This document shows, piece by piece, positions 38,102-45,942 of a stretch of DNA of 64,000 nt. The stretch is from Gallaecimonas xiamenensis 3-C-1 (GTDB lineage: Bacteria > Pseudomonadota > Gammaproteobacteria > Enterobacterales > Gallaecimonadaceae): contig NZ_AMRI01000018.1 in the NCBI RefSeq assembly GCF_000299915.1, positions 24,016 to 88,015 of the forward strand. Direction: 5' to 3'. A program made the position numbers and the translations under genes. The number at the start of each line of letters is the position of its first letter. Within the stretch, counting starts at the first letter, position 1. The notes beneath the pieces are model-generated. The model ran no database searches and had not been told where the DNA came from. It saw only the letters and a program-made list of their open reading frames with translations.

Positions 38102-39705
38102 AAAGGATCCCCCTCGGCACCCGTTTTTTATGGATGGTGATGCTCTACTCCTCGGTGTTGACCCTGCTGTTTGTGGGGGTCAACCTCTATGCCCGTTACC
38201 AGCAGGAGCTCAGAGAACTGGATGACCGGGTCAGCCAACTGCGCACCACTACCTTGCCGGCCCTGACCCAATCGGTCTGGGATCTCGATCAGTCCCAGAC
38301 CGAGCTGCAACTGCTGGGCATTACCCAGGTGCCAGACGTGGTCTCGGCACGGCTGGTCACTACCGAAGGGGTAGTGACCAGCCTGGGCCAGGTGCAACTG
38401 GCCGACCGCCACTTTTTCTTCTCGGTCAACAGGCCCCCCCAGGAGCTGGCCCAACTGGATATAGGGGTCAGCTACCAACGTATCTATGAAGAATTGTGGG
38501 AACATGCGGTGGTGCTGGTGCTGACCCAGGGCATCAAGACCTTTTTGGTGTCCCTGCTGATCGTGGTGTTGGTGGGGCGCATGATCACCCGGCACTTGGA
38601 AAGCCTGTCGAGCCAGCTTGGCGAGGGTCAGTCTCATTTTGAGCTGCACCGTAGGGAAGCGGTACAGGATGAGCTAAGCACCCTGGTCGAGGCCCTTAAC
38701 AAGCTCCATCTGGAGAGGGACCAGCAGATGGCAGCCCTGGCTGCGTCCAAGGCCGAACTGGACAACCAGCACCAGCACCTGGCCGCCGAAGTGGCCCGGC
38801 AGACGGCAGTGCTGCGCCAGGAAAACGAACTGGCAGTACTGATGGGAGAATTGGCGGCCGGTTTGCTGGAACAGCGCTATGACGACCTGGACAAGGGGCT
38901 ACAACAGGCCCTGGCCCTGCTGGGCCGCAAGCTGGGGCTGGAAAGCATCACCCTTTTTGAGCAAATCCTGGTAAGGGCCCACTGGCCCCAGGACGCCAGC
39001 GTCTGGCCCCTTTGGAGCAGCGAACCGGCCCAAAAGGCCCTACGTGAGGGCCAGCATTACCTGGACGAACAGCGTCAGGTACTGGCCCTGCCGTTAAAAG
39101 ATCAGGGCCTGAGCCGAGGCGCTTTGATGCTGACCGGCGATCTGGGAGGCGACTGGGTGGACAACTACTTCAACCACCTGCACCGCTTCACCTCTTTCAT
39201 TGCCGCTCTGCTGGCCCGCCAGCAGAGTCCGCAACTGTTCACCCCCCTTGGCTGGCAGCGCCCCCAGGCCAACCAGTGGCAGGACGAAATACAGGGCCGC
39301 ACCACCCTGGCCGCCATGGCGGCTCAGCAGGCCCAGGCCGGGGGCTTTTTGACGGTCGTGCTGTGGGAGTTCTCTGGCCCTGGCAAGCTGGCCCCAGACC
39401 GCTTCGCCGAGCTGCGCTCTGCCATCAGCCACGGCATGCCCGAGGCCCTTTTTGTCAGGCTGTCCCAGCGGTTGCTGATGGTGGCAGTGGCCGGTCCCGG
39501 CCCCCAGGCCATCAACACCCTGGTCAGTGCCCTGCTGAGCGAGTTAAGGGAGCTGGCCCGCCCCCTGGAGGTGCATGCCGGGGGCTTCTGCCTGGTACCG
39601 GCCAACGCCCTGCCCTACGAACAGTTGTTGGAAATGGCCGACCGGGCCCTGTTCCAGGCCCGCCGTCAGACCGGCGGCCTGGTAATGGAAACCAGTAACG
39701 CCTGA
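38098..39705 (+). CDS. Membrane sensor with degenerate GGDEF-like C-terminus
   Basis: 535 residues. TM1 (about 10-31), a periplasmic domain (about 32-138), TM2 (about 139-163), a HAMP-like segment (about 160-210), a coiled coil (about 200-245), a possible GAF-like region (245-375) and a GGDEF-like fold (about 395-530). The last part ends in LLEMADRALFQARRQTGG, typical of GGDEF domains, but the catalytic GGDEF segment is replaced by RLSQRLLMVAVAG. It therefore probably cannot make c-di-GMP and may act by contact. It overlaps the upstream binding-protein gene by 4 bp and its 3' end overlaps nagZ by 40 bp. Confidence 0.84.
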   Translation: MKRIPLGTRFLWMVMLYSSVLTLLFVGVNLYARYQQELRELDDRVSQLRTTTLPALTQSVWDLDQSQTELQLLGITQVPDVVSARLVTTEGVVTSLGQVQLADRHFFFSVNRPPQELAQLDIGVSYQRIYEELWEHAVVLVLTQGIKTFLVSLLIVVLVGRMITRHLESLSSQLGEGQSHFELHRREAVQDELSTLVEALNKLHLERDQQMAALAASKAELDNQHQHLAAEVARQTAVLRQENELAVLMGELAAGLLEQRYDDLDKGLQQALALLGRKLGLESITLFEQILVRAHWPQDASVWPLWSSEPAQKALREGQHYLDEQRQVLALPLKDQGLSRGALMLTGDLGGDWVDNYFNHLHRFTSFIAALLARQQSPQLFTPLGWQRPQANQWQDEIQGRTTLAAMAAQQAQAGGFLTVVLWEFSGPGKLAPDRFAELRSAISHGMPEALFVRLSQRLLMVAVAGPGPQAINTLVSALLSELRELARPLEVHAGGFCLVPANALPYEQLLEMADRALFQARRQTGGLVMETSNA

Positions 39706-40664
39706 GCCCGGGCCAAGGTGTCGGCACTGACCTGCCCTGCCCTCGCCGCCAAGGCGCCAAGAGCGACAGGGGCTGAATCGGCCAGGGCCGCCAGTATTGG
39801 CGGATGGTTGGCCGGGTCGTTACAGCACAGCAGCAGATCGCAGCCAGCCAGGCTAGCCGCCTTGGCACGCTCGGCCGGGGTTCCCAGGCTATGGGCGCCC
39901 TTCATGGACAAGTCGTCAGAGAAGATAAGCCCTGCAAAGCCCAGCTCACCCCTTAGCCGCTCGGTCAGCCAGCGCCGGGAAGAGGACGCCGGCTTGTCGT
40001 CCAGGGCCGGGTAAATCACGTGGGCCGGCATCACCGCATCCAATGTCTTGTCGCTGATAAGGGCCCGAAAAGGCACCTCGTCCAAGGCGGCGATGGCATC
40101 GAGGCTGCGGCTGTCGATGGCCTGGTGCAGGTGGGTGTCTTCCAGGACCTGGCCATGCCCTGGGTAATGCTTGGCCACGTTGGCCATACCGGCAGCGGCC
40201 ATACCCTGGGCATAAGCACGAGATAAGGCGATGACGGTGGCCAGATCGGCACCGAAGGCCCTATCCCCTATGACGCTCTGGTTTACTCCCAGATCCAGCA
40301 CCGGGGCAAAGCTCAGGTCCACCCCCAGTGCCACCAGTTCGGCAGCCATCACCAGGCCGCAGCACCAGGCCAGATAGCGGGCCACCGCCAGGTTGCCCCC
40401 GGCCTTGGCCAACAGGCTGCCGGCAGCCGGCAGCCGGGTAAAGTCGTCGCGAAAGCGCTGCACCCGGCCCCCTTCGTGGTCCACCGTTACCAAAATGGGT
40501 TTACCGGCGGGTTGGCGGCGGGCCGCCACCAGGGCTTGTAGCTGGGCGGGGTTGTCATAGTTGCGGCTAAAGAGGATAAGACCGGCGCAGGCCGGATGTG
40601 CCAGCCACTGACGTTCGTCCTCCGCCAGGGTTTTACCGCGTAAATCGATAAGCAGTTGGGCCAT
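39666..40664 (-). CDS. nagZ: Beta-N-acetylglucosaminidase NagZ
   Basis: 332 residues, GH3 family. NagZ removes N-acetylglucosamine from cytosolic muropeptides in peptidoglycan recycling. Motifs include VTVDHEGGRVQRF, AKHYPGHGQ and the catalytic Asp in FSDDLSMKGA. Its 3' end overlaps the sensor gene by 40 bp, tail to tail, an unusually long overlap. From memory, in Pseudomonas aeruginosa nagZ lies close to mfd and psrA, so this arrangement looks conserved apart from the inserted sensor pair. Confidence 0.96.
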   Translation of the reverse strand: MAQLLIDLRGKTLAEDERQWLAHPACAGLILFSRNYDNPAQLQALVAARRQPAGKPILVTVDHEGGRVQRFRDDFTRLPAAGSLLAKAGGNLAVARYLAWCCGLVMAAELVALGVDLSFAPVLDLGVNQSVIGDRAFGADLATVIALSRAYAQGMAAAGMANVAKHYPGHGQVLEDTHLHQAIDSRSLDAIAALDEVPFRALISDKTLDAVMPAHVIYPALDDKPASSSRRWLTERLRGELGFAGLIFSDDLSMKGAHSLGTPAERAKAASLAGCDLLLCCNDPANHPPILAALADSAPVALGALAARAGQVSADTLARAQALLVSITRPPV

Positions 40665-40725
40665 CTTGGCTTCCCTAAGGGGTTTTGCCGCCAGTATACC
40701 AAGGCTGGCCCTAAACGGCGGGCAA

Positions 40726-40751
40726 CAAAAAAGCCGCCCTTGGGCGGCTTT
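40726..40751 (-). terminator. Terminator downstream of fadE
   Basis: GCCGCCC-TT-GGGCGGC stem preceded by six A on the plus strand, so six T follow the stem on the minus strand; it ends fadE transcription and separates it from nagZ. Confidence 0.88.
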
Positions 40752-40771
40752 GAACGGTTGGGATTGGGCTA

Positions 40772-43102
40772 TCAGGCGGCGCTGGAGGCGCTGGCGCCTT
40801 CGCTGGATACGCCATGGCCTTCCAGAACGCCGGGGGCGAAATGGTCAACCTGGATGGCCTGGTAACGCAGGGCTTCGGCGTTACGGATCTGTTCGGCTTC
40901 CTCAGCGGTGATCACCCCGGCTTCCAAGCCCAGTTCGATGGCCTGGTTGAAGGGGATACGCTTGGCGATGGTACCGGCGCGCTGGGCCTTGAGAATTTTC
41001 TTCTCGATGCCGGCAGCACTCACCATGGCCTGGAAGGCACGCTCCATCACACCCACTGCGTCGTCTTTGTCTTTGGAGACAAACACCAGGTGAGTCAGGC
41101 GGTCGCGGGCCACACCGGGCTGCATCAGGGCAGAGGCGATCTGCTCACCCAGCTGATCAGACGGCATCTTGTAGTTGATACCGAAGGGGAAGATCACGCG
41201 CTTGAGCACGGCGGCCATGAAGCGGCTGTCGAAGTTGGCGAAGAAGCCGTCGAAGGCGACACCGATCTCGAACAGCAGCTTTTGCAGGCTGTAATGCACG
41301 TAAGGCAGGTCGGCCACCTGGCGGCCTTCGTCCTCGTAACGCTTGAGGGTGGCGGAGGCCAGGTACAGGTTGGACAGCACGTCACCCAGGCGGGCAGACA
41401 GGCGCTCACGGCGTTTCAGATCGCCACCGAGCATCAGCATGGAGATGTCGGCGCACAGGGCCAGACCTTTGGACATGCGGGACAGCTGCTTGTAGTAACG
41501 CTTGGTTTCGCCGGACACGGGGGAGCCGTTGAACACACCGCCGGTCAGGCCCTGGAACAGGGAGCCGAAGAAGTTGCTCATGCCAAAACCGATGTGCTTG
41601 ATCAGCAGGCTGTCGAAGGACTTGAGGCCCTCGGCGGCATCGGGGTTGGCAGCCGCTTCCATCTCACCAAAAACGTAGGGGTGGCAGCGGGTGGCACCCT
41701 GACCAAAGATCATCAGGTTACGGGTCAGGATGTTGGCGCCTTCTACGGTGATGGCCACCGGAATCCCCAGGTAGCCGTGACCCAGGTAGTTCTGGGGACC
41801 GAACTGGATACCTTTACCAGCATGGATATCCATGGCGTGATCCAGCACCTTACGGGCCTTCTCGGTCATATGGTACTTGGCGATGGCGGTGACCACGGAC
41901 GGGCTCAGGCCCATGTCCAGGGCGGTCACGGTCAGGCGACGGGAAGACTCCAGCACGTAAGTGTCGGCGCCGATCTCGGCCATGGCTTCCTGGATACCTT
42001 CAAAGCGGCCGATGGACAGGCCAAACTGGCGGCGCACATAGGCGTAAGCGCCGGTCATGCGGGAAGCCAGATGGCCGGTGGCGGTGCCAAGGGCCGGCAG
42101 GGAGATACCGCGGCCTGCAGACAAACACTCCACCAGCATGCGCCAGCCTTTACCGGCGTAGTCGGGGCCACCGATGATCCAGTCCAGGGGAATGAACACG
42201 TCGGTGCCGAAGGTCGGGCCGTTCATAAAGGCCAGGCCCAGGGGGAAGTGGCGGTCACCCACACGCACACCGGGGTGGCTGGTGGGGATCAGGGCACAGG
42301 TGATACCGATGTCCTTTTTGTCACCCAGCAGACCCTCGGGGTCTTTGAGTTTAAAGGCCAGGCCCAGCACTGTGGCCACCGGGGCCAAGGTGATGTAGCG
42401 CTTGTTCCAGTTCAGGCGGATACCCAGCACTTCTTGGCCTTCGAACTCACCTTTGCAGACGATGCCTTCGTCGGGAATGGCGCCAGCGTCAGACCCCGCT
42501 TCAGGACCGGTCAGGGCGAAGCAAGGCACCTCGGTGCCGTTGGACAGGCCGGGCAGCCAGCGGTCTTTTTGCTCTTGGGTACCGTAGTGCATCAGCAGCT
42601 CGCCCGGGCCCAGGGAGTTGGGCACCATGACGGTGACCGCACAGGACAGGGAGCGAGTGGCGATGCGGGATACGATGGTAGAGTTGGCCACAGCCGAGAA
42701 TTCGCGGCCCCCAAAGGCTTTGGGGATGATCATGGCGAAGAAGCCTTCGGCCTTCAGGAAATCCCACACTTCCTTGGGCATGTCCTTGGTTTCGTGAACA
42801 ATCTTGTAGTCGTCCAGCATGTTAAGCAGGGTTTCGACCTGATTGTCCAAGAAGGCTTGCTCGTCGGCATTGAGCTCGGAACGCTTGGTGTCCAGCAGCT
42901 TTTTCCAATCGGGCTTGCCACGGAACAGTTCGCCATCCCACCAGACGTCACCGGCTTCCATCGCTTCCCTTTCGGTTTGCGACAGCGGCGGCAAGATCTT
43001 CTTGAAGATGCCGAAGATGGGTTTGGTAATGAGATTGCGGCGTATATCCGGGACCCCGAAGATCACGGCCAGCGCCACCAGGATCAGCAACAGGAACACC
43101 AT
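40772..43102 (-). CDS. fadE: Acyl-CoA dehydrogenase FadE
   Basis: 776 residues. FadE catalyses the first step of fatty acid beta-oxidation, acyl-CoA to trans-2-enoyl-CoA with FAD. An N-terminal hydrophobic helix (LLLILVALAVIFGVPDIRR) anchors it to the membrane. The flavin and catalytic region follows (PCFALTGPEAGSDAG, LGHGYLGIPVAITVEGANIL) with a FadE-specific C-terminal extension. Strong RBS GAGGAAAGG. It lies 30 bp after psrA on the same strand, so it is probably co-transcribed with and repressed by PsrA. Confidence 0.96.
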   Translation of the reverse strand: MVFLLLILVALAVIFGVPDIRRNLITKPIFGIFKKILPPLSQTEREAMEAGDVWWDGELFRGKPDWKKLLDTKRSELNADEQAFLDNQVETLLNMLDDYKIVHETKDMPKEVWDFLKAEGFFAMIIPKAFGGREFSAVANSTIVSRIATRSLSCAVTVMVPNSLGPGELLMHYGTQEQKDRWLPGLSNGTEVPCFALTGPEAGSDAGAIPDEGIVCKGEFEGQEVLGIRLNWNKRYITLAPVATVLGLAFKLKDPEGLLGDKKDIGITCALIPTSHPGVRVGDRHFPLGLAFMNGPTFGTDVFIPLDWIIGGPDYAGKGWRMLVECLSAGRGISLPALGTATGHLASRMTGAYAYVRRQFGLSIGRFEGIQEAMAEIGADTYVLESSRRLTVTALDMGLSPSVVTAIAKYHMTEKARKVLDHAMDIHAGKGIQFGPQNYLGHGYLGIPVAITVEGANILTRNLMIFGQGATRCHPYVFGEMEAAANPDAAEGLKSFDSLLIKHIGFGMSNFFGSLFQGLTGGVFNGSPVSGETKRYYKQLSRMSKGLALCADISMLMLGGDLKRRERLSARLGDVLSNLYLASATLKRYEDEGRQVADLPYVHYSLQKLLFEIGVAFDGFFANFDSRFMAAVLKRVIFPFGINYKMPSDQLGEQIASALMQPGVARDRLTHLVFVSKDKDDAVGVMERAFQAMVSAAGIEKKILKAQRAGTIAKRIPFNQAIELGLEAGVITAEEAEQIRNAEALRYQAIQVDHFAPGVLEGHGVSSEGASASSAA

Positions 43103-43132
43103 TTTCCTTTCCTCTTGTGTAGTGAAACGCAG

Positions 43133-43795
43133 TCAGGCTGCGTCTTGTGAATTGCCAATCGCCACCGGCAGCGGTGCTGTCACGGCGGATGCCAGGTAAG
43201 GCACCAGTCGGTGGATCAGGCTTTCAATACTGTTCTTCTCGCCAAAATCGCTCTCGGCGATTTCGGTCAGGGCCATGCTGGACGCCATGGTGAACACCAC
43301 GGTGCCCAGGGTGAAATGCAACCGCCAGAACACCTCGTTGTCCGGGATGCCGGGGGTGGCCTTTTTCACCGCAGCCATAAAAGCGCCCAGGGCGTCACCG
43401 TATTGGGCGGTGATAAAACGGCGCAAGTGGCCTTGTTTCTCGGTATAACCCCGGCCCAGCAACTGCATGAACACGCCGGTACCGGCCGGTCTGAAACTGC
43501 CCAGGCTCAGCAGGGGCCCGACAAAGGCACCGAACACTTCGGTCATCTGTACCTGCTCTCTGGCCAACAGCTCGTTCATGGCGTCGCGCAGGGCCGGCAT
43601 GACGTTGTCCAGATAGCGGGCCAACACGGCCTGGATCAGGGCTTTCTTGGAACCAAAATGGTAGTTGACGGATGCCAGGTTGACCCCGGCATCAGAGGTG
43701 ATGAGGCGCAGGGAGGTGTCATTGAAACCATGCTCGGCGAACAGCTGTTCCGCCACATCGAGGATCAAGGATTTGGTATCAGGTCTGCGCGTCAT
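43133..43795 (-). CDS. psrA: TetR-family regulator PsrA-like, fatty acid metabolism
   Basis: 220 residues from the ATG at 43795; a GTG three codons upstream is an alternative. The TetR helix-turn-helix (about 8-55) reads AEQLFAEHGFNDTSLRLITSDAGVNLASVNYHFGSK, very close to what I recall of Pseudomonas PsrA. The C-terminal ligand-binding half is typical. PsrA proteins sense long-chain acyl-CoA or fatty acids and repress beta-oxidation genes. It is immediately upstream of fadE. Two operator-like sites lie over its own start region, indicating autoregulation. Confidence 0.86.
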   Translation of the reverse strand: MTRRPDTKSLILDVAEQLFAEHGFNDTSLRLITSDAGVNLASVNYHFGSKKALIQAVLARYLDNVMPALRDAMNELLAREQVQMTEVFGAFVGPLLSLGSFRPAGTGVFMQLLGRGYTEKQGHLRRFITAQYGDALGAFMAAVKKATPGIPDNEVFWRLHFTLGTVVFTMASSMALTEIAESDFGEKNSIESLIHRLVPYLASAVTAPLPVAIGNSQDAA

Positions 43796-43811
43796 GACAA
43801 ACACCGGTATT

Positions 43812-43836
43812 AAACACGTGTTTTAAAACTATGTTT
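43812..43836. promoter_or_regulatory. Two PsrA-type operator sites
   Basis: AAAC-ACGT-GTTT (43812-43823) is a perfect 12-bp palindrome and AAAC-TAT-GTTT (43826-43836) is its neighbour. Both fit the PsrA motif of AAAC and GTTT arms spaced by 2-4 bases. They lie 17 and 31 bp upstream of the psrA ATG and probably mediate autorepression and control of fadE. Confidence 0.7.
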
Positions 43837-43940
43837 ACTCATCGGACTTGTCAAGTTGATTTACTAAGTGACTAAAAAAGATACAAAAAACTTTTTTCCC
43901 CTTTTGTGAACTTCCACCATTTACCCTGGTCCTAATTTGT

Positions 43941-44028
43941 GCACGGCATGCGATACCCGTGCATTGAAGTTCTCTCCCTGGACCCGGCAAGCCGCCAACC
44001 GTCATTGAAGGCTTGCCGGGCTTTTTTA
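43941..44028 (+). ncRNA. Candidate small RNA or leader with terminal hairpin
   Basis: In the 350-bp gap between psrA and the next gene there is no credible ORF, yet a strong intrinsic terminator sits at 43983-44027. Upstream of it, GCACGG...CCGTGC (43941-43962) forms a perfect 6-bp stem. The two hairpins with a single-stranded linker would fit an sRNA of about 85 nt. A weak -10-like CCTAAT (43931-43936) precedes it, but no convincing -35 is visible. The remaining part of the gap (43837-43940) is A/T-rich and shows nothing else. The alternative is an attenuated leader of the gene at 44149. Confidence 0.45.
43983..44027 (+). terminator. Strong intrinsic terminator not preceded by a gene
   Basis: Perfect 11-bp stem CCCGGCAAGCC / GGCTTGCCGGG with a 16-base loop, followed by CTTTTTT. 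It is oriented to stop plus-strand transcription, yet psrA upstream runs on the minus strand; see the candidate RNA. Confidence 0.85.
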
Positions 44029-44148
44029 TGTCCGCTTGGCGGATAAATCTGACCGTTGGTTGTTAAGCTCTTGATCTGAGCCTTAGGGACATGCTTGTTT
44101 AGCCTTGACTTCATTGGGCCACTGCCCAGCTGAACGACAGGAGTTGTT

Positions 44149-44571
44149 ATGCGTTTATTGCCAGCCTGCCTCGCTCTGGTGCTCAGCGCCCAGGCCAGCG
44201 CCGCCGTGCTCAGCGACCAGTTCGACCGCCAGGTAGAAATACCGGGGGATGCCAAAGTCATCTTCTTCGCGGCCGACATGGACGCAGGAGATCTGGTCAA
44301 GGATGCCTTTGGTAAGGATCAGGGGGACACCATGGCCAAGGCCGGCGTGCTCTATGTGGCCGACATATCCAAGATGCCGGGCCTGGTCTACAAGCTGTTT
44401 GCCAAGCCGAAGATGAAAAAATACCCCTATCGCATGGTATTGGACCAGGAGGGTGAACTCACCAAGGATTGGCCCCACCAAAAAGGTGCCGTCGCCATCA
44501 TTCAGGGCGAGAGTCACAGTTTCTGTGAGGATGTCAGTTGCCTAAGGGCAGCGGTACAGGCCCCACAATAA
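44149..44571 (+). CDS. Predicted periplasmic protein, function unknown
   Basis: 140 residues. A signal peptide (LLPACLALVLSAQASA) precedes a compact domain VIFFAADMDAGDLVKDAFG, then KAGVLYVADISKMPGLVYK and a C-terminal Cys pair in SFCEDVSCLRAAVQ (4 residues apart). The Cys pair and the alpha/beta pattern suggest a thioredoxin-like periplasmic domain, but no CxxC motif is present. I do not recognise it with certainty. ACAGGAG precedes the ATG and a terminator follows the stop. It stands alone. Confidence 0.65.
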   Translation: MRLLPACLALVLSAQASAAVLSDQFDRQVEIPGDAKVIFFAADMDAGDLVKDAFGKDQGDTMAKAGVLYVADISKMPGLVYKLFAKPKMKKYPYRMVLDQEGELTKDWPHQKGAVAIIQGESHSFCEDVSCLRAAVQAPQ

Positions 44572-44597
44572 AAAAGGCACCCTAGGGTGCCTTTTTT
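44571..44597. terminator. Bidirectional terminator
   Basis: GGCACC-CTA-GGGTGCC stem with a five-A run on the left and six T on the right, between the periplasmic-protein gene and the yicG gene that ends at 44607. Confidence 0.9.
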
Positions 44598-44606
44598 CTG
44601 CCCGGC

Positions 44607-45227
44607 TTAATCGTGTTCCGGTTGATGGTACTGGAATACCGGCAGGCTCAAGTTAAAGCGCAGGGCCAGCATCCGCATGCTAAAGCCGCTGACCAACGTC
44701 ACCAGGGTGGCTACCAATTCGGCAACCCCCAGGGTGGTCAAGACCAGATAGAGCACCGCCGACGCCAGGGACACACCGGCATAGAGCTCCTTTTGGAACA
44801 CCAGAGGAATGCGGTTACAGAACATGTCGCGGATGATACCGCCAAAAACCCCTGTTATTACCGCCGACATCACCGCCACCCCAGGGCCGAAACCCATGCC
44901 AAGGGCCACCTGTACCCCTATGATGGAAAATACCACCAGGCCCAGGGCGTCCAGCACCAGAAAAACCTTACGAAGGCGGCTCATCAGCGGCGCTATCCAG
45001 GTGGCAACCAGGGCAGCGCAACAAACAATGGCGATATATTGAGGGTGGGCCACCCAGGTCAGGGGATAATGCCCCAGCAGGATATCGCGGATGGACCCCC
45101 CGCCTATGGCCGTTACCGAGGCGATGATCATCACCCCGAACAGGTCCATATTGCGCCTGCCGGCGGCCAAAGCACCGGTCATGGCTTCGGCGGTAATACC
45201 TATGATGTAAAGGACGGTGAGCAGCAT
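44607..45227 (-). CDS. yicG: YicG-type trimeric cation-channel-like (UPF0126) membrane protein
   Basis: 206 residues from ATG 45227; a GTG five codons upstream is an alternative, but E. coli YicG starts at the equivalent of this ATG. About six helices; motifs [36 protein letters not shown] (here [19 protein letters not shown]) and [27 protein letters not shown]0126 proteins resemble TRIC cation channels; for YicG-like members amino acid (glycine) uptake has been proposed. No functional evidence in this locus. Confidence 0.92.
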   Translation of the reverse strand: MLLTVLYIIGITAEAMTGALAAGRRNMDLFGVMIIASVTAIGGGSIRDILLGHYPLTWVAHPQYIAIVCCAALVATWIAPLMSRLRKVFLVLDALGLVVFSIIGVQVALGMGFGPGVAVMSAVITGVFGGIIRDMFCNRIPLVFQKELYAGVSLASAVLYLVLTTLGVAELVATLVTLVSGFSMRMLALRFNLSLPVFQYHQPEHD

Positions 45228-45402
45228 GGCTGGCCCCAACACAGGGAGAATAAAGGCATTATAGGGGTCTGGACGCCTATAAACACATGACCTTTTTTGT
45301 AGGAAAAGATTATTTTTTCTAATGCCAGGTTAAGCAATCACCGCCTATAACATTGGCCTTTTTACGAAAACCTTTTCGGTTTACGATTAGACGGAGTGAT
45401 AG

Positions 45403-45825
45403 ATGAAGCACGCCTTACTGTTGGGCTTGGCCTTACTGTTGAGCGCCTGTAGCCGGGCCCCGGATACCGGCGATCTGCACCAGATCCTCAGCCGCCAGTT
45501 CCAGCGCCAGTTGGGGCCGGACGCGGTGATGATCCGCAATCTAGAGAAGCAGGACGGCAAGGCTGAAAGTGATCAGGGCTATCTGGTGGACGTGCGTTTC
45601 GATCTGGTGTTTCTCAAGAGCTTTGATGATCTGGCCCGCCAAACCGAGGACAAGGCCAGGAACGGCCAGTGGCTGGGTGTGTTGGGCCAGGGTCTGAGCC
45701 TGTGGCAGCTGCACATGCAATACGGCAGCTTTCAATCGGGGGACGTGGTGCAGGTCCAGCAAAGACTCGAGTTGGTGAAAACGGATAACGGTTGGGATCT
45801 GGCCGAAAACTGGTCCAAGCCTTAA
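45403..45825 (+). CDS. Small lipoprotein, unknown function
   Basis: 140 residues with a lipobox LLLSACS (Cys at about residue 16) following a hydrophobic signal. The mature part has IRNLEKQDGKAESDQGYLVDVRFDLVFLK and a C-terminal QQRLELVKTDNGWDLAENWSKP, a simple beta-rich pattern. GGAG precedes the ATG. It lies just upstream of the operator region of the next gene. The 160-bp gap before it (45243-45402) is A/T-rich and must hold the promoters of this gene and of yicG, but no clear element was assigned. Confidence 0.68.
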   Translation: MKHALLLGLALLLSACSRAPDTGDLHQILSRQFQRQLGPDAVMIRNLEKQDGKAESDQGYLVDVRFDLVFLKSFDDLARQTEDKARNGQWLGVLGQGLSLWQLHMQYGSFQSGDVVQVQQRLELVKTDNGWDLAENWSKP

Positions 45826-45859
45826 GCTGTTATGGCTTTTTGCTATGAGTAAAACCCGC

Positions 45860-45899
45860 ATATTCTAAAATTGAATATATATATTCTAAACAAGAATAT
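45860..45899. promoter_or_regulatory. Two tandem ATATTC-N7-GAATAT operators
   Basis: Two copies of ATATTC-N7-GAATAT lie at 45860-45878 and 45881-45899. Their starts are 21 bp apart, two turns of the helix, so dimers would bind on one face of the DNA. The junction forms a perfect 14-bp palindrome, GAATATATATATTC (45873-45886). AT-rich dyads of this type fit ArsR-family repressors such as BigR/SqrR that sense persulfide; this is inference, and no ArsR gene is in the window. They sit directly upstream of the sulfur-enzyme fusion. Confidence 0.6.
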
Positions 45900-45942
45900 A
45901 GACTCGGGTGTTCCATGCAGTATCAGGCCAAGGAGCAGTGAA

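Noticed and set aside
45871..45942. An earlier start (TTG) for the sulfur fusion protein
   Set aside because: It would overlap the operator sites and has no ribosome site; AGGAG at 45931 fits the ATG at 45943.
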